DNA of 64,000 nucleotides from UBA4733 sp036734945 (GCA_036734945.1 DAIMXP010000007.1:1-64000); one strand, 5' to 3'; positions 15,933-25,388 are shown, counted from the stretch's first letter. The notes: generated by a model not told the origin, from the letters alone. A program made the numbers and translations.

Positions 15933-17267
15933 ATGGCGACTCAGGAGCACCTCGACCCCCAAACGACCCCGGTCCCGGCGGTAGCGGCGCCCGTCCGCCG
16001 GCTCTCCTGGCGGCAGCGTCTACGTACCCGCCGCACCGGGCTGCTTGCCTTCCTCGTCGTGCTGGGGCCGGGCATCATCACCGCCTCCGCCGACAACGAC
16101 GCCGGTGGCATCACCACCTACGCCATCGCCGGGGCCCAGTTCGGCTATTCGCTCCTCTGGATCCTCTTCCTGACGACCTTCAGCCTGGCCATTACCCAGG
16201 AGATGGGCGCCCGCATGGGCATTGTCACCGGCAAGGGGCTGGCGGAGCTGATTCGGGAGCGTTTCGGGATTCGCTGGACCGCTTTCGCCATGCTGGCCTT
16301 GTTCATCGCCAACTTCGGCTCGACCGCCGCCGACGTCGCCGGCGTCGGCGCTGCGCTAGAGATCTTCGGAGTGAGCCGGTACATCACCGTGCCCCTGGCG
16401 GTACTCGGCATCTACCTGCTCGTTCTCAAGGGCAGCTACCGCTGGATTGAGAAGATCTTCCTCTTCAGCGCGCTACTGTACGTCGCCTACATCATCGACG
16501 GCCTTCTGGCCCACCCCGATTGGGGAGCCGCGCTGTTTCACACCGTTGTGCCGAACTTTCAACTCAAACAAGCCTACGTGGTCGCCTTCATCGCCACCAT
16601 CGGGACGACCATCACACCCTGGGGCCAGTTCTTCATCCAGTCCTATGTCGTCGACAAGCGCCTGGGTCCCGACGATCTCAACTTTGAGCGGGGCGACGTC
16701 TATGTAGGCTCCTTCGTCACCAACTTCATTGCCTTCTTCATCGTCATCGCGACTGCTTCGACATTGTTCGTCCACCATCAGTCGATCAATAGCGCCAGCG
16801 ACGCCGCCAACGCTCTGGCGCCGCTGGCCGGGCCCTTTGCCGCGCTCCTCTTCGCGGTGGGTCTGCTCAACGCTGCATTGTTGGGCTCGACGACGATCCC
16901 GCTCTCTACCGCCTACGCCACCAGCGAAGCGTTCGGCTGGGAGTTGGGCCTGGATCGCGGCTTCAAACAGGCGCCGGTCTACTACGGCGTGTACTCGGCG
17001 GCGCTGATGGTGGCTGCGCTCTTCGTCCTGATCCCTGGCATGCCGCTGATCACGGTGATCTTCCTGACCCAGATGGTCAACGGCATCCTCCTGCCGATTA
17101 TCTTGACTTTCGTACTCTTGATCATCAACGACCGCAGCATTATGGGCAAGTTCATCAACGGCCCGGCCTTCAATGCAGTGGCATGGATCACCGTCGTCGC
17201 CCTGGTGCTCCTGTCCCTCCTGTTGATCCCAGTGACGATCATCCAGCAGTTCGGCGGCGGTTCCTAG
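15933..17267 (+). CDS. NRAMP (SLC11) family divalent metal transporter, atypical metal site
   Basis: A 444-aa membrane protein with about 11 hydrophobic segments in the NRAMP pattern, starting at the ATG at 15933. In helix 1 the usual DPGN metal motif reads SADNDAGG. In helix 6 the region normally containing Met-Pro-His reads TITPWGQFF, so the soft Met ligand used for Mn/Fe selectivity is missing. SLC11 branches without this Met include transporters that do not prefer transition metals (Mg2+ or Al3+). Placed directly after an MgtE_N/CBS protein, Mg2+ or another hard cation is a reasonable guess for the substrate. Its last codons overlap the 3' end of the convergent P-type ATPase remnant. Confidence 0.88.
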   Translation: MATQEHLDPQTTPVPAVAAPVRRLSWRQRLRTRRTGLLAFLVVLGPGIITASADNDAGGITTYAIAGAQFGYSLLWILFLTTFSLAITQEMGARMGIVTGKGLAELIRERFGIRWTAFAMLALFIANFGSTAADVAGVGAALEIFGVSRYITVPLAVLGIYLLVLKGSYRWIEKIFLFSALLYVAYIIDGLLAHPDWGAALFHTVVPNFQLKQAYVVAFIATIGTTITPWGQFFIQSYVVDKRLGPDDLNFERGDVYVGSFVTNFIAFFIVIATASTLFVHHQSINSASDAANALAPLAGPFAALLFAVGLLNAALLGSTTIPLSTAYATSEAFGWELGLDRGFKQAPVYYGVYSAALMVAALFVLIPGMPLITVIFLTQMVNGILLPIILTFVLLIINDRSIMGKFINGPAFNAVAWITVVALVLLSLLLIPVTIIQQFGGGS

Positions 17268-17766
17268 TGGCGCTGCCCGGCAGGGAGATTGCCCTGTCAG
17301 AACAGGCGACCACGGACCCAGGTACGTCGAAGCGCACCGTGCGCACCGCCGTCACTGGTAGGTCCTCGATCGTGTCGCCAGTCATTCGGTGGGCCACCTG
17401 GGGCGCTCTCGCCAGGAGTTCGTCAAGCGTCGCCGACGCCCGACGCTTTCCCGCTTCTTCCAGCGCTTCGCCGCCCGTCTGCATGAGGGCGATCACGACG
17501 CCAGGGAGAAACTCACCGGTACCGGCCGCCACGAGGATCGAGAGCGTGGCGACGATGTCGGCGGCGAACCGCCCGTGGAGCATGCCGCGCGCTGTGCCCC
17601 AAACGACTCTGAACCCGCTCACCACCAGCGTGAACAGTAGAACCATTTGCGCCAATTGCGCGGCCCCTGCCAGATAGCGGAGGCCGAGTCCGGCAGCCAG
17701 GCCAACGAGCGCGACCAGCGGCTCCGGATGCTGCCGTGCGAGCCGGCCCCATGCCAGTTTTTTCAT
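17239..17766 (-). pseudogene. N-terminal stub of a heavy-metal P1B-type ATPase
   Basis: The 175-residue frame starts MKKLAWGRLARQHPEPL and has two to three membrane segments. It then runs through ADIVATLSILVAAGTGEF, GGEALEEAGKRRASATLDELLARAP and DTIEDLPVTAVR, which match the start of heavy-metal ATPases up to the actuator domain. Homology then fails: VRFDVPGSVVAC stands where a GD-x-x-x-V-x-PGE-like stretch is expected, and the frame ends at once. The TGE loop, CPC helix, DKTGT and ATP-binding domains are all missing, so at least 450 residues are lost. The start overlaps the stop of the upstream universal stress gene by ATGA. It ends inside the convergent NRAMP gene. Non-functional as an ion pump. 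Confidence 0.75.
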
Positions 17767-18809
17767 GCAGGCGACGGCAGCCGGGCCAGCAGTTGCTCAG
17801 CGTCCCGGCGGGTCCGCTCGTCGCCGCCAGCGGCGCGGCGCGCCAGCCCCAGGGCATGCTTGACCAGCGCCGGGTCCTCCGGTGTCAGCTCGGGGTAGAC
17901 CTGCTCGCGGTCCGCCGTCTCCTCCGGCGCGTTTCGCGGCGTCTCAACGCGCCGGGCGGTGACGGCGGCCGGCTGGAACAGCAACACCGGTACGGTGCTG
18001 CGCTGCATGACCTGGAGCGCAACACTGCCCAGCAGCATCCGTGCGACGCCGCCGCGACCGTGACTGGCCATGACGATGATGTCCGTCAGCAACTCTACGG
18101 CAAGCTGCGTGATGACCTGCTCGGGCACGCCCGCCCGTGTATACACGTCCGCCACGACCCGCCGCTCCCGCAACCCTTCGGCCAGGCGTTCCAGATTGCG
18201 CTGCGTCTCCGCGACCAGCATTGCGAGGAAGGCCTCTAGCGGCGTCGAGCCCGGCACGACCGCGACGTTCGCCACGTCGACGACGCCGACCAGATCCACC
18301 GAAGCGCCGATCCCCAGCGCCAGCTGTTCCGCCGGCGCCAGCGCCGTCTCCGCCAGCGCCGAGCCATCGAGTGGCACAAGCAGCCGCCGAGGCCGCTCCT
18401 CCGGCCATTGCCGGTTGGCCTGCGCCGTGCAGAACAGGACGGGGACGGCAGCGTGGCGGACGACATCGTCGGCCACGCTGCCGAAGAGGGTGCGGCCGAC
18501 CGTGCCGTGGGCGTGGGTACCCATCACGATGATGTCAGCGTGTACATCGCTGGCGACGGACAGGATCGCGCGACCCGGATTGACGCCGTTGGTGTTGGAG
18601 ACGTGCGTCGTCACCGCGATGCCGGCCTGGCGCAGTTCGGCGCCGATTATGTGCAGATGCGCAGGCGCGTCAAAAGACAGTTCCCAGGGCGCCAATGCAT
18701 AGGTCAACACGAGCCGCGCGTTCGTCGACCGGGCCAGCGCCACGGCGTAGGGCAGCGCGTGGACGGCGAGTTCCGAGCCGTCGAATGGCATAAGGATCGT
18801 CTTGAGCAT
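17763..18809 (-). CDS. Tandem-domain universal stress protein (UspA family)
   Basis: A 348-aa protein with two Usp domains. Domain 1 (residues 1-135) starts MLKTILMPFDGSELA and has MGTHAHGTVGRTLFGSVAD, the G-x2-G-x9-G-S type ATP-binding loop. Domain 2 (about 145-290) starts RRLLVPLDGSALAE and has MASHGRGGVARMLLGSVA. A Glu/Arg-rich C-terminal tail of ~50 residues is not part of either domain. Such proteins bind ATP and are induced under starvation, oxygen or redox stress. It probably was co-transcribed with the P-type ATPase, now a stub. A similar two-domain Usp lies at 25389, beside the transhydrogenase genes. Confidence 0.92.
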   Translation of the reverse strand: MLKTILMPFDGSELAVHALPYAVALARSTNARLVLTYALAPWELSFDAPAHLHIIGAELRQAGIAVTTHVSNTNGVNPGRAILSVASDVHADIIVMGTHAHGTVGRTLFGSVADDVVRHAAVPVLFCTAQANRQWPEERPRRLLVPLDGSALAETALAPAEQLALGIGASVDLVGVVDVANVAVVPGSTPLEAFLAMLVAETQRNLERLAEGLRERRVVADVYTRAGVPEQVITQLAVELLTDIIVMASHGRGGVARMLLGSVALQVMQRSTVPVLLFQPAAVTARRVETPRNAPEETADREQVYPELTPEDPALVKHALGLARRAAGGDERTRRDAEQLLARLPSPA

Positions 18810-19033
18810 TTGGCGCTCCTCACCGCTCTTTGGGGATGCTCGCTTCCAAGCTCATCCCAGCAATAGTATTCGGCGTCGAGGTCAACACCGACCTTGTTAT
18901 CGGTAAATGGCAGGTAGACACGGCGGCGCGGAGCGGCCGTTTACCAATCATTGACCGGCGCTTAGAGCATTAACTTCCCGGTTTTGGCGGGGCTGCCACG
19001 CGACGTGATCGGGAAGCTGTTCCTTGACAAGCC

Positions 19034-19360
19034 CTATGCGAGGTGCAGGTTGTCCTTGGCATTGCGAGAGGTAAATAAAAGGTTGCTGCGCTCGGGGCCA
19101 ATAGCGCACGCCGCCTGCGCGGGAAAATAGGTGAGCGCCTCGCCATAGGCGTCGGCGCCCAGGCCGTAGAACACCGCGCGCACCACGTCGTCCGGCTCAA
19201 TCGAATAGTTGGGATCGATGTCGAGGCTCGTGTGCGAGACATCGTCGTTGATGCCGACTGTGAAGCTATTTTTGGGCTCGGGCTTCTTTAGTTCGTCGAA
19301 CACCGCCTTGACCATGGCCGGGTTAAAATCCTTGGACGCCAGCCCGTAGCGACCGCCGAC
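19034..19360 (-). pseudogene. Internal fragment of pyruvate:ferredoxin oxidoreductase (nifJ-like)
   Basis: From about 19360 down to 19150 the minus strand reads GGRYGLASKDFNPAMVKAVF, then FTVGINDDVSHTSLDIDPNY and VVRAVFYGLGAD. This aligns nearly word for word with an internal part of the intact PFOR at 32669 (GGRYGLSSKEFTPAMVKAVF, FTVGIVDDVTHLSLDVDP, TVRALFYGLGSD). After AVFYGLGAD the frame continues in unrelated sequence to 19034. Only ~70 of ~1190 residues remain and there is no start region, so it is a dead fragment. It is not an identical copy of the intact gene, so it came from a different nifJ allele or an old duplication. About 220 bp on its downstream side (18810-19033) shows nothing coding. 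Confidence 0.8.
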
Positions 19361-19475
19361 CGCCCGTCGACACCTTGAGTGTTCGGCGCGTGGGTGTCCA
19401 GTGCGGTTAAGATAGGTAAAAGGATGGTCAGCAGTCGAGCATCTCCAGCGTTGTTGCGGCGGACGGCGATCCGCG

Positions 19476-20138
19476 CTAGCCGTCGATCTGAATCAGCCCG
19501 CGGCGCAGAGCATATTTGATGAGTTCGGCGCGACTGTGCAGGCCCAGCTTCGCCATCAGGTTCGCGCGATGGCGTTCCACCGTCGCCGGGCTGAGTACCA
19601 GCACTTCGGCAATCTCTCGGCCGGTCTGGCCCTCGGCTAGCAGTTGCAGTACCTCCCGTTCGCGCTCGGTCAGCGTGGCGAGCTGGTCCGCCGCCTCGCC
19701 CTGGCGCGCCTGGCGCAGGTAGTCGCCGACGAGCTGCTTGGCCAGCGTAGGATAGAGGTAGACGCCGCCTGTGGCGACGGCACGGATGGCCGCCAGCACG
19801 TCCGCCTTGTGCGCTCCCTTCACGATGTAGCCCGAAGCCCCGGCTTGCAGGACCCGAAAGAAGTACTCCTGGGTGTCGTGCATGGTCAGCACCAGCACCT
19901 GGGTCTGAGGAAACGCCTGTTTGATCGCTTCGGTGGCCTCTAATCCCCCACCGTCGGGCATGGTGAGATCCATCACGACCACGTCGGGTTGCAGGAGGCG
20001 AGACATGCGGACCGCTTCGTTTCCCGAGGCGGCTTCGCCAACCACCTGCAGGTCGTCCTGACTCTCAAGGATGAGTCGCAAGCCTTCGCGAAACAGGGCG
20101 TGGTCGTCGACCAACAGCAAACGAATCGGCGTCGTCAT
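19476..20138 (-). CDS. NarL/FixJ-family response regulator
   Basis: A 220-aa two-domain regulator. The receiver domain has the acidic pair DD at residues 11-12, the phospho-acceptor Asp57 in VVVMDLTMPDGGG, Thr in VLTMHD and Lys in GYIVKGAHK. The C-terminal LuxR-type HTH runs LTEREREVLQLLAEGQTGREIAEVLVLSPATVERHRANLM, a normal DNA-binding four-helix bundle. Its ATG is inside the ATGA overlap with the kinase gene stop (20135-20138), so the pair is translationally coupled and forms a cognate system. Targets are unknown; the nearest candidate genes are the transhydrogenase operon, divergent from the kinase. Confidence 0.96.
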   Translation of the reverse strand: MTTPIRLLLVDDHALFREGLRLILESQDDLQVVGEAASGNEAVRMSRLLQPDVVVMDLTMPDGGGLEATEAIKQAFPQTQVLVLTMHDTQEYFFRVLQAGASGYIVKGAHKADVLAAIRAVATGGVYLYPTLAKQLVGDYLRQARQGEAADQLATLTEREREVLQLLAEGQTGREIAEVLVLSPATVERHRANLMAKLGLHSRAELIKYALRRGLIQIDG

Positions 20139-22069
20139 TCGGTCGGTACCTCCCAGGCAGCAAGTGGCACGATGATACTGACCGTGGCGCCGGCGCCGGA
20201 TGCAGACGTGACTTGCCAGCGCCCGCCCAGGAGTTCCGCGCGTTCTCGCATGCCGAGGAGTCCCACGTGCGTGCCATGCAGCGCATCTGCGTACACCTGG
20301 GCTGTGTCAAAGCCGACGCCATCGTCGGTAATCGTCGTCTGCACCTGCCCATCCTGGAGGCCCAGATGCACCGTGACCTGGCGGGCATGGGCATGTTTGG
20401 CAATATTGCTCAGCGCCTCCTGCACGATGCGGAAGAGGGCGATCTCCACGGCTGGCGGCAACTGCTTCGGCAATGCCACGTCGAAGCGTACGTCTACGCC
20501 GTGCTCCTCCAGGCGCTGGGTCGCGAAGGCGCGTAAGGCGGGAACCAGACCGAGGTCATCCAGCAAGGCAGGGCGGAGCCCGGCGATGAGCGCTCGCAGT
20601 TCGGTGAGCGTACTGGTCGCCAGTTCTCGGCTGCGCCGGAGCGACCGGCGCACGGCGCTCGGCTCGACCGGGAGCTGCTCGTCGAGCAACTCCAGCGAGA
20701 GCAGGACGGCGGCCAGGGACTGCCCAGTGCTGTCGTGCAGACCGCGCGCGATGCGTTGCCGTTCTCCTTCCTGAGCGCTCAATACCCGGCTGAGCAGGGC
20801 AGCGCGTTCCGCCGTGCGCTGTTGTAAGGCAGCGTTCAGTCTGGCGGCTTCGGCATTCAGGCTCGCCAGGCTGCGGTTCTGCTCCTCCACTTGCTTGGTC
20901 CGTTCCGCGACGCGCCGCTCCAACTCCTGACGGCCCCGCTCGACTTCAGCGAGCGACGCCTGCAAACGCTGGCGCATGGTTTCGAAGGCCGTGGCAAGGC
21001 GGCCAAGTTCGTCCCGTCGGCTGAGCGTCACCGGCACATCAAGACGTCCGGCGGCGAAGAGATCGGCCGCTCGCGTGAGCGTGAGTAAGGGACGTACCAC
21101 CTGGTGTACGTCCAGCCAGGCTACAGCGGACGCAAGGAGGAGGGCGCCAACGCCGAAGAGCGCCAGGCGTCCGGCAAGCAGACGTGGCGCCGCCAGCACC
21201 TCGTCCTGCGGCACTTCCAGGGCGATCCCCCAACCCGGTACGCGCTGCAGTGGTACATAGGCCACCAGGTGAGGCGGGAAGGCGTCGCCGGGGCCGGGTT
21301 GGTGCATGAGGACGCCGGCCTGTCGGCTGTACAGCAGCGCTGATAGCAGGCTGACGTGTTCCGCCACTTCGCCGGCGGCCGCCTGGCCGCTACCGGCAAT
21401 CACGCGGCCGGAAGCGTCGAGCACCTGGACGGCGGCATCGGGCTGACCGCCTGCCGGGGGAACGAGTGGCAGCGATCCCTCGCGGGCGTCGAGCTCGGCC
21501 ACGAGGATGGTCATTGGTACGGAACCGACGAGCGGCGACGCCAGGCACAACGCCTGCTGGCCTGGCGTTTCATCATCCGGACACTCGCCAGCCTGGGCCA
21601 CGCCCTGCGTGCGTGCGGTGCTGACGAAGGGAAGCGACATCCAGGCTGGCGCCGCTACCCCGACAAGCGTCGAACCGCTCCAGCGCAGATTCCCGCCGCC
21701 ATCCAGCAGTTCCACTGTACTGAAGTCGCCATCCGGCAGGAGCGTCTGCTGCAGGCTGGTTTGCTGGAGTGGCGTGAGCGCGTGGCCCGACCAGCCGGCC
21801 AGCCGGGCGGCGGCCCGTTGCAGACTCTCCTGTGCTGCCAGCACGGCGTCATCGGTCTCAGCCGCCAGGGTGCGCGTGATCTGGAGGCGTGCGGCGTATT
21901 CCGTCGCTGTCGCCTGTTGAATGGTCCAAACCGCCAGCGTGCCAAAGAAGACGAGGATGAGCGCCAGCCCGACCGCCACGCTCAAGACGATCCGCTGGGC
22001 CAGACGTAGCTGCCAGGGGAAGATCGAGCTATTCCTCCTTGTTTCCTTGACCGGACGTGCCGCATGCAT
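20135..22069 (-). CDS. Membrane-bound sensor histidine kinase (HisKA_3 / NarX-like class)
   Basis: About 644 aa from the ATG at 22069; an in-frame TTG at 22159 would add 30 residues with no homology. Order: transmembrane helix near residue 25-48 (VLSVAVGLALILVFFG), an extracytoplasmic sensor of ~270 aa containing three Cys (a CPDDE site and CLAS) that looks Cache-like, a second helix (LFGVGALLLASAVAWL), HAMP (RPLLTLTRAADLFAAGRLDV), a long coiled coil, HisKA_3 with the phospho-His in ARGLHDSTGQSLAAV, and HATPase_c with N-box EALSNIAKHAHA and DDGVGFD. It phosphorylates the coupled response regulator. The stimulus is unknown. Confidence 0.93.
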   Translation of the reverse strand: MHAARPVKETRRNSSIFPWQLRLAQRIVLSVAVGLALILVFFGTLAVWTIQQATATEYAARLQITRTLAAETDDAVLAAQESLQRAAARLAGWSGHALTPLQQTSLQQTLLPDGDFSTVELLDGGGNLRWSGSTLVGVAAPAWMSLPFVSTARTQGVAQAGECPDDETPGQQALCLASPLVGSVPMTILVAELDAREGSLPLVPPAGGQPDAAVQVLDASGRVIAGSGQAAAGEVAEHVSLLSALLYSRQAGVLMHQPGPGDAFPPHLVAYVPLQRVPGWGIALEVPQDEVLAAPRLLAGRLALFGVGALLLASAVAWLDVHQVVRPLLTLTRAADLFAAGRLDVPVTLSRRDELGRLATAFETMRQRLQASLAEVERGRQELERRVAERTKQVEEQNRSLASLNAEAARLNAALQQRTAERAALLSRVLSAQEGERQRIARGLHDSTGQSLAAVLLSLELLDEQLPVEPSAVRRSLRRSRELATSTLTELRALIAGLRPALLDDLGLVPALRAFATQRLEEHGVDVRFDVALPKQLPPAVEIALFRIVQEALSNIAKHAHARQVTVHLGLQDGQVQTTITDDGVGFDTAQVYADALHGTHVGLLGMRERAELLGGRWQVTSASGAGATVSIIVPLAAWEVPTE

Positions 22070-22413
22070 GCTACCCGGCCTGATGCGTTGTGCTCTGCCG
22101 CTCAAGCCGCTGGCGCCACCATGAGCAGATGGTATCGCCGCGTCTCTGCTGGGCGGCAACCCGTGAGTGAGCGACGGAAAATCCTCGGCGTCTACCTAAT
22201 ATTTACCTGTTCATACGCGCGCCGCAACCCTTCCCGCGGATGCTGAAATGGTCAGGTAGGGAGCCGAACGCGCTCGCCAGAACCAGTACCGGTGCGCGGA
22301 AAGGAGTGAGTGATATCGGCGCTTCACCTACTTTTTTTGCGGCCTATTGATACAGGCGGGGCGACGGTAGCGTGTGCCCGATGCGAGACGAGTGATTGAG
22401 AGGATATTGGCCA
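22070..22413. other. Divergent intergenic region between kinase and transhydrogenase operons
   Basis: These 344 bp carry no convincing gene. AT-rich words (ctaatatttacctg near 22196; cctactttttttgcgg near 22327) are candidates for promoter elements, but I cannot assign -35/-10 pairs. The purine stretch gagagga at 22397-22403 precedes the pntA start at 22414. Confidence 0.4.
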
Positions 22414-23589
22414 ATGCAAGTCGGAGTACCCCGTGAACAGATAGCGGGCGAACGGCGGGTGGCGCTTACACCCGAGGTCGTGTCGTCCCTGGTTAGCAGC
22501 GGGGTGACAGTCGCCATTGAGGCAGGTGCTGGTGAGAGAGCCGGTCACTCGGACGCGGCCTATCAGGAAGTCGGCGCCGTTATCGCCGCTGACTGTCGCC
22601 AGCTCTGTGCTTCGTCCGATGTTCTCGTGCATGTGCAGCACCCCTCCGCCGTGGATGTCACGGCCTTGCGTGAACACACAGTGGTCATCGGCTTCTTGCA
22701 GCCGTTGCTGGCGCTCGATCTGGTCAGGCAACTCCGCGACCGGCGCATCACGAGTTTCAGCATGGATGCCATTCCGCGCATCGCCCGCGCTCAGGATATG
22801 GATGCGCTCTCGTCCATGAGCACTATCTCCGGGTACCGCGCAGTGATCCTGGCGTCCGCCGCCTTGCCGCGCTTTTTCCCGTTGCTCATGACGGCGGCGG
22901 GGGTAGTGACGCCGGCCAGGGTGTTCGTCCTTGGCGCAGGAGTCGCCGGGCTACAGGCGATCGGCACGGCACGCCGGCTGGGAGCCGTCGTGGAAGCGTT
23001 CGACACTCGCCCCGTGGCGAAGGAGCAGGTGACCAGCCTCGGTGCACGCTTCGTGGAACTGCCTGTGCAGGAGGAAGTTGGAGGGACGGTGGAAGGGTAT
23101 GCCCGCCAGCTCAGCGCCGAGGCCGAGGTGCAAGAGCAGGCGCTCGTCAGCCGGCATGTGGCCGAGTCTGACGTTGTGATCACGACGGCGCTCGTCCCCG
23201 GCAAGCGCGCACCCATCCTGGTGACCGCTGACGCAGTGTTCCAGATGCGGCCGGGCTCCGTTATTGTCGACCTGGCGGCGGAGGCGGGTGGCAATTGCGC
23301 GCTCACGCGGTCGGGTGAGGTCACGACGGTGCGCGGCGTGACGATCATCGGTACGACGAACCTGCCCAGTCAGATGCCAGGGCAAGCGAGCCAGATGTAT
23401 GCTCGCAATCTCTTCAACCTGCTGCAGCATTTGGCGCCCAAGGGCACGTTGCAGTTGGACTTCAGTGACGCCATCACCGGCGGCTCCTGCATCACGCACG
23501 GCGGGGAGATCGTCAATGCCGCCGTGCGAGCGCTCGTCGACGGCGGCGAGGCGGCAGCATTGGCAGCAACAGGGCGGAGGAACGCATGA
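22414..23589 (+). CDS. pntAA: NAD(P) transhydrogenase subunit alpha 1 (PntAA, soluble NAD-binding domain I)
   Basis: A 391-aa protein starting MQVGVPREQIAGERRVAL, the standard start of transhydrogenase alpha/alanine dehydrogenase-fold proteins. NAD-binding lies at VFVLGAGVAGLQAIGTARRLG (residues ~171-191) with AFDTRP after it, and the mobile-loop region contains the SQMPGQASQMYARN stretch. It lacks membrane helices, so this is the split three-subunit form. The stop overlaps the start of pntAB by ATGA. The complex couples hydride transfer from NADH to NADP+ with inward proton flow, supplying NADPH. The ATG at 22414 is preferred over an upstream in-frame start at 22396. Confidence 0.95.
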   Translation: MQVGVPREQIAGERRVALTPEVVSSLVSSGVTVAIEAGAGERAGHSDAAYQEVGAVIAADCRQLCASSDVLVHVQHPSAVDVTALREHTVVIGFLQPLLALDLVRQLRDRRITSFSMDAIPRIARAQDMDALSSMSTISGYRAVILASAALPRFFPLLMTAAGVVTPARVFVLGAGVAGLQAIGTARRLGAVVEAFDTRPVAKEQVTSLGARFVELPVQEEVGGTVEGYARQLSAEAEVQEQALVSRHVAESDVVITTALVPGKRAPILVTADAVFQMRPGSVIVDLAAEAGGNCALTRSGEVTTVRGVTIIGTTNLPSQMPGQASQMYARNLFNLLQHLAPKGTLQLDFSDAITGGSCITHGGEIVNAAVRALVDGGEAAALAATGRRNA

Positions 23590-23885
23590 CGACACTCGTG
23601 ATCGGGGCCTACGTGTTCGTGCTGGCGGTATTCATCGGCATTGACCTGATCGGCAAGGTGCCGCAGATGTTGCACACGCCGCTCATGTCGGGGACCAACG
23701 CCATCCACGGCGTCGTGCTGGTGGGCGCGATCCTGGTGGCCGGTACGGCCGACGATACGCTTGGCCGCGTCATCGGGACGATCGGCGTTGTCCTTGGGGC
23801 CATGAACGTCATGGGTGGCTTTGTCGTCACCGACCGGATGCTGGAGATGTTCCATGCTCCTGCCCCGCGGGAGAGGCGGCCATGA
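23586..23885 (+). CDS. pntAB: NAD(P) transhydrogenase subunit alpha 2 (PntAB, membrane part)
   Basis: A 99-aa protein with about three membrane segments (VIGAYVFVLAVFIGIDLI; TNAIHGVVLVGAILVAG; VIGTIGVVLGAMNVMGGFVV) and the family signature NVMGGFVVTDRMLEMF near its end. It supplies the first membrane helices of the proton channel. It overlaps pntAA by 4 nt at its start and pntB by 4 nt at its end (both ATGA), so all three subunits are translated as a coupled unit. Confidence 0.95.
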   Translation: MTTLVIGAYVFVLAVFIGIDLIGKVPQMLHTPLMSGTNAIHGVVLVGAILVAGTADDTLGRVIGTIGVVLGAMNVMGGFVVTDRMLEMFHAPAPRERRP

Positions 23886-25276
23886 AATTCTTACCAGCGT
23901 CACTGGTCGAGCTGGCCTATCTGGTCACCGCCGTCACCTTCATCATCGGTATCAAGCGCCTCGGCGCGCCCGCCACGGCGCGGTCCGGCAACCAGTGGGC
24001 GGCAGCCGGGATGCTGTTGGCCATCGTGGCGACCTTCTTCAGCCAGCGCTTCGGTAACTACCTGCTGATCGGTGGGGGTATCGTCGTCGGTGGCGCCTTG
24101 GGCGCCGTGTCGGCGCGGCGCGTCAAGATCACGGCTATGCCGCAGATGGTGGCGCTCTTCAACGGCATGGGCGGTGGCGCCGCTGCGTTGATCGCTGCAG
24201 GACAGTACCGCTTGCTGGCGGCCGGTGGCGCGACGGTGGCGCCCAGCGCGACGTTCACGGTTCTCCTGAGCGCCGTGATGGGCGCCATCAGTTTCTCGGG
24301 TAGCTTGATCGCCTTCGGTAAGTTGCAGGAATGGCTCTCCGGCCACCCGCTGCGCTACCGGGCGCAGCATCTCGTCAATGGCGCGCTCCTGGCGCTGGTC
24401 CTGGCGCTGGGACTTGCCCTGCTGGTCGTCGGCACGCCGGCCCTCTTTGCCGCCTATCTGGTGGCAGCGGTACTGCTCGGCGTCCTGGTCGTTCTCCCGA
24501 TCGGCGGGGCCGATATGCCGGTGGTGATTGCCCTGCTGAACTCCTGCACCGGCCTGGCGGCCGCCGTGACCGGCTTCTTGCTGGGTAATAACGTGCTGGT
24601 CGTGGCCGGCGCCCTGGTCGGCGCCTCCGGCGCCATCCTGACGCAGGCGATGAGCCGTGCCATGAACCGCTCAGTGGTTAATGTGCTGTTCGGCAGCTTC
24701 GGCACGTCAGCAGGCAGTGTGGCGGGTAGCGCTGGGAAGATGGGCGCTGTCCACGCGACCACGCCGGAGGATGTCGCCGTCATGCTGGCCTATGCCCGCG
24801 AGGTGATTATCGTCCCGGGCTACGGGCTGGCGGTGGCGCGGGCCCAGCATGCAGTGAAGGAACTGGCGGACCTGCTAGAACAGCGCGGCGTCGAGGTGAA
24901 GTACGCGATTCATCCGGTGGCCGGCCGCATGCCTGGGCACATGAATGTCTTGCTGGCGGAGGCGGACGTGCCCTACTCGGAGCTCTACACGATGGAACAG
25001 ATCAATCCTGAGTTTCCCCACGCCGATGTGGCCCTGGTGGTCGGCGCCAATGACATCACGAACCCGGCAGCGCGCAGCAGCAATGGCAGTCCGATCTCAG
25101 GCATGCCGATCCTCGACGTCGACGCGGCGGCGGCCGTGGTCGTCCTGAAGCGCAGCATGGGCGCCGGCTTCGCCGGCATCGACAATGAACTCTACGTCAA
25201 CCCGAAGACGCGCATGCTCTTCGGTGACGCGCGGGCCTCGCTGGGGCAACTGGTCGCTGCGGTCAAGCAGGTGTAG
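23882..25276 (+). CDS. pntB: NAD(P) transhydrogenase subunit beta (PntB)
   Basis: A 464-aa protein: roughly eight to nine membrane helices in the first 270 residues, then the NADP-binding domain III. Domain III shows VIIVPGYGLAVARAQHAV (an inverted Rossmann loop), GRMPGHMNVLLAEADVPY, the family DVALVVGANDITNPAAR and GMPILDVDAAAAVVVLKRSM. It completes the proton-translocating transhydrogenase, whose conformational change links NADP(H) binding to proton passage. Its length is that of full-size PntB proteins, with no lesion. A Usp gene follows after 112 nt. Confidence 0.96.
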   Translation: MKFLPASLVELAYLVTAVTFIIGIKRLGAPATARSGNQWAAAGMLLAIVATFFSQRFGNYLLIGGGIVVGGALGAVSARRVKITAMPQMVALFNGMGGGAAALIAAGQYRLLAAGGATVAPSATFTVLLSAVMGAISFSGSLIAFGKLQEWLSGHPLRYRAQHLVNGALLALVLALGLALLVVGTPALFAAYLVAAVLLGVLVVLPIGGADMPVVIALLNSCTGLAAAVTGFLLGNNVLVVAGALVGASGAILTQAMSRAMNRSVVNVLFGSFGTSAGSVAGSAGKMGAVHATTPEDVAVMLAYAREVIIVPGYGLAVARAQHAVKELADLLEQRGVEVKYAIHPVAGRMPGHMNVLLAEADVPYSELYTMEQINPEFPHADVALVVGANDITNPAARSSNGSPISGMPILDVDAAAAVVVLKRSMGAGFAGIDNELYVNPKTRMLFGDARASLGQLVAAVKQV

Positions 25277-25388
25277 AGAGGCCCGGCCGCGTGGGCGCAG
25301 GTCGCAGGAGCACTTCGAGACGGATGGCAAGGAGCTCGAAACGCTGACACGAGAACACTCAGGAAGAATTGGAGAAAGGCACAGATCC

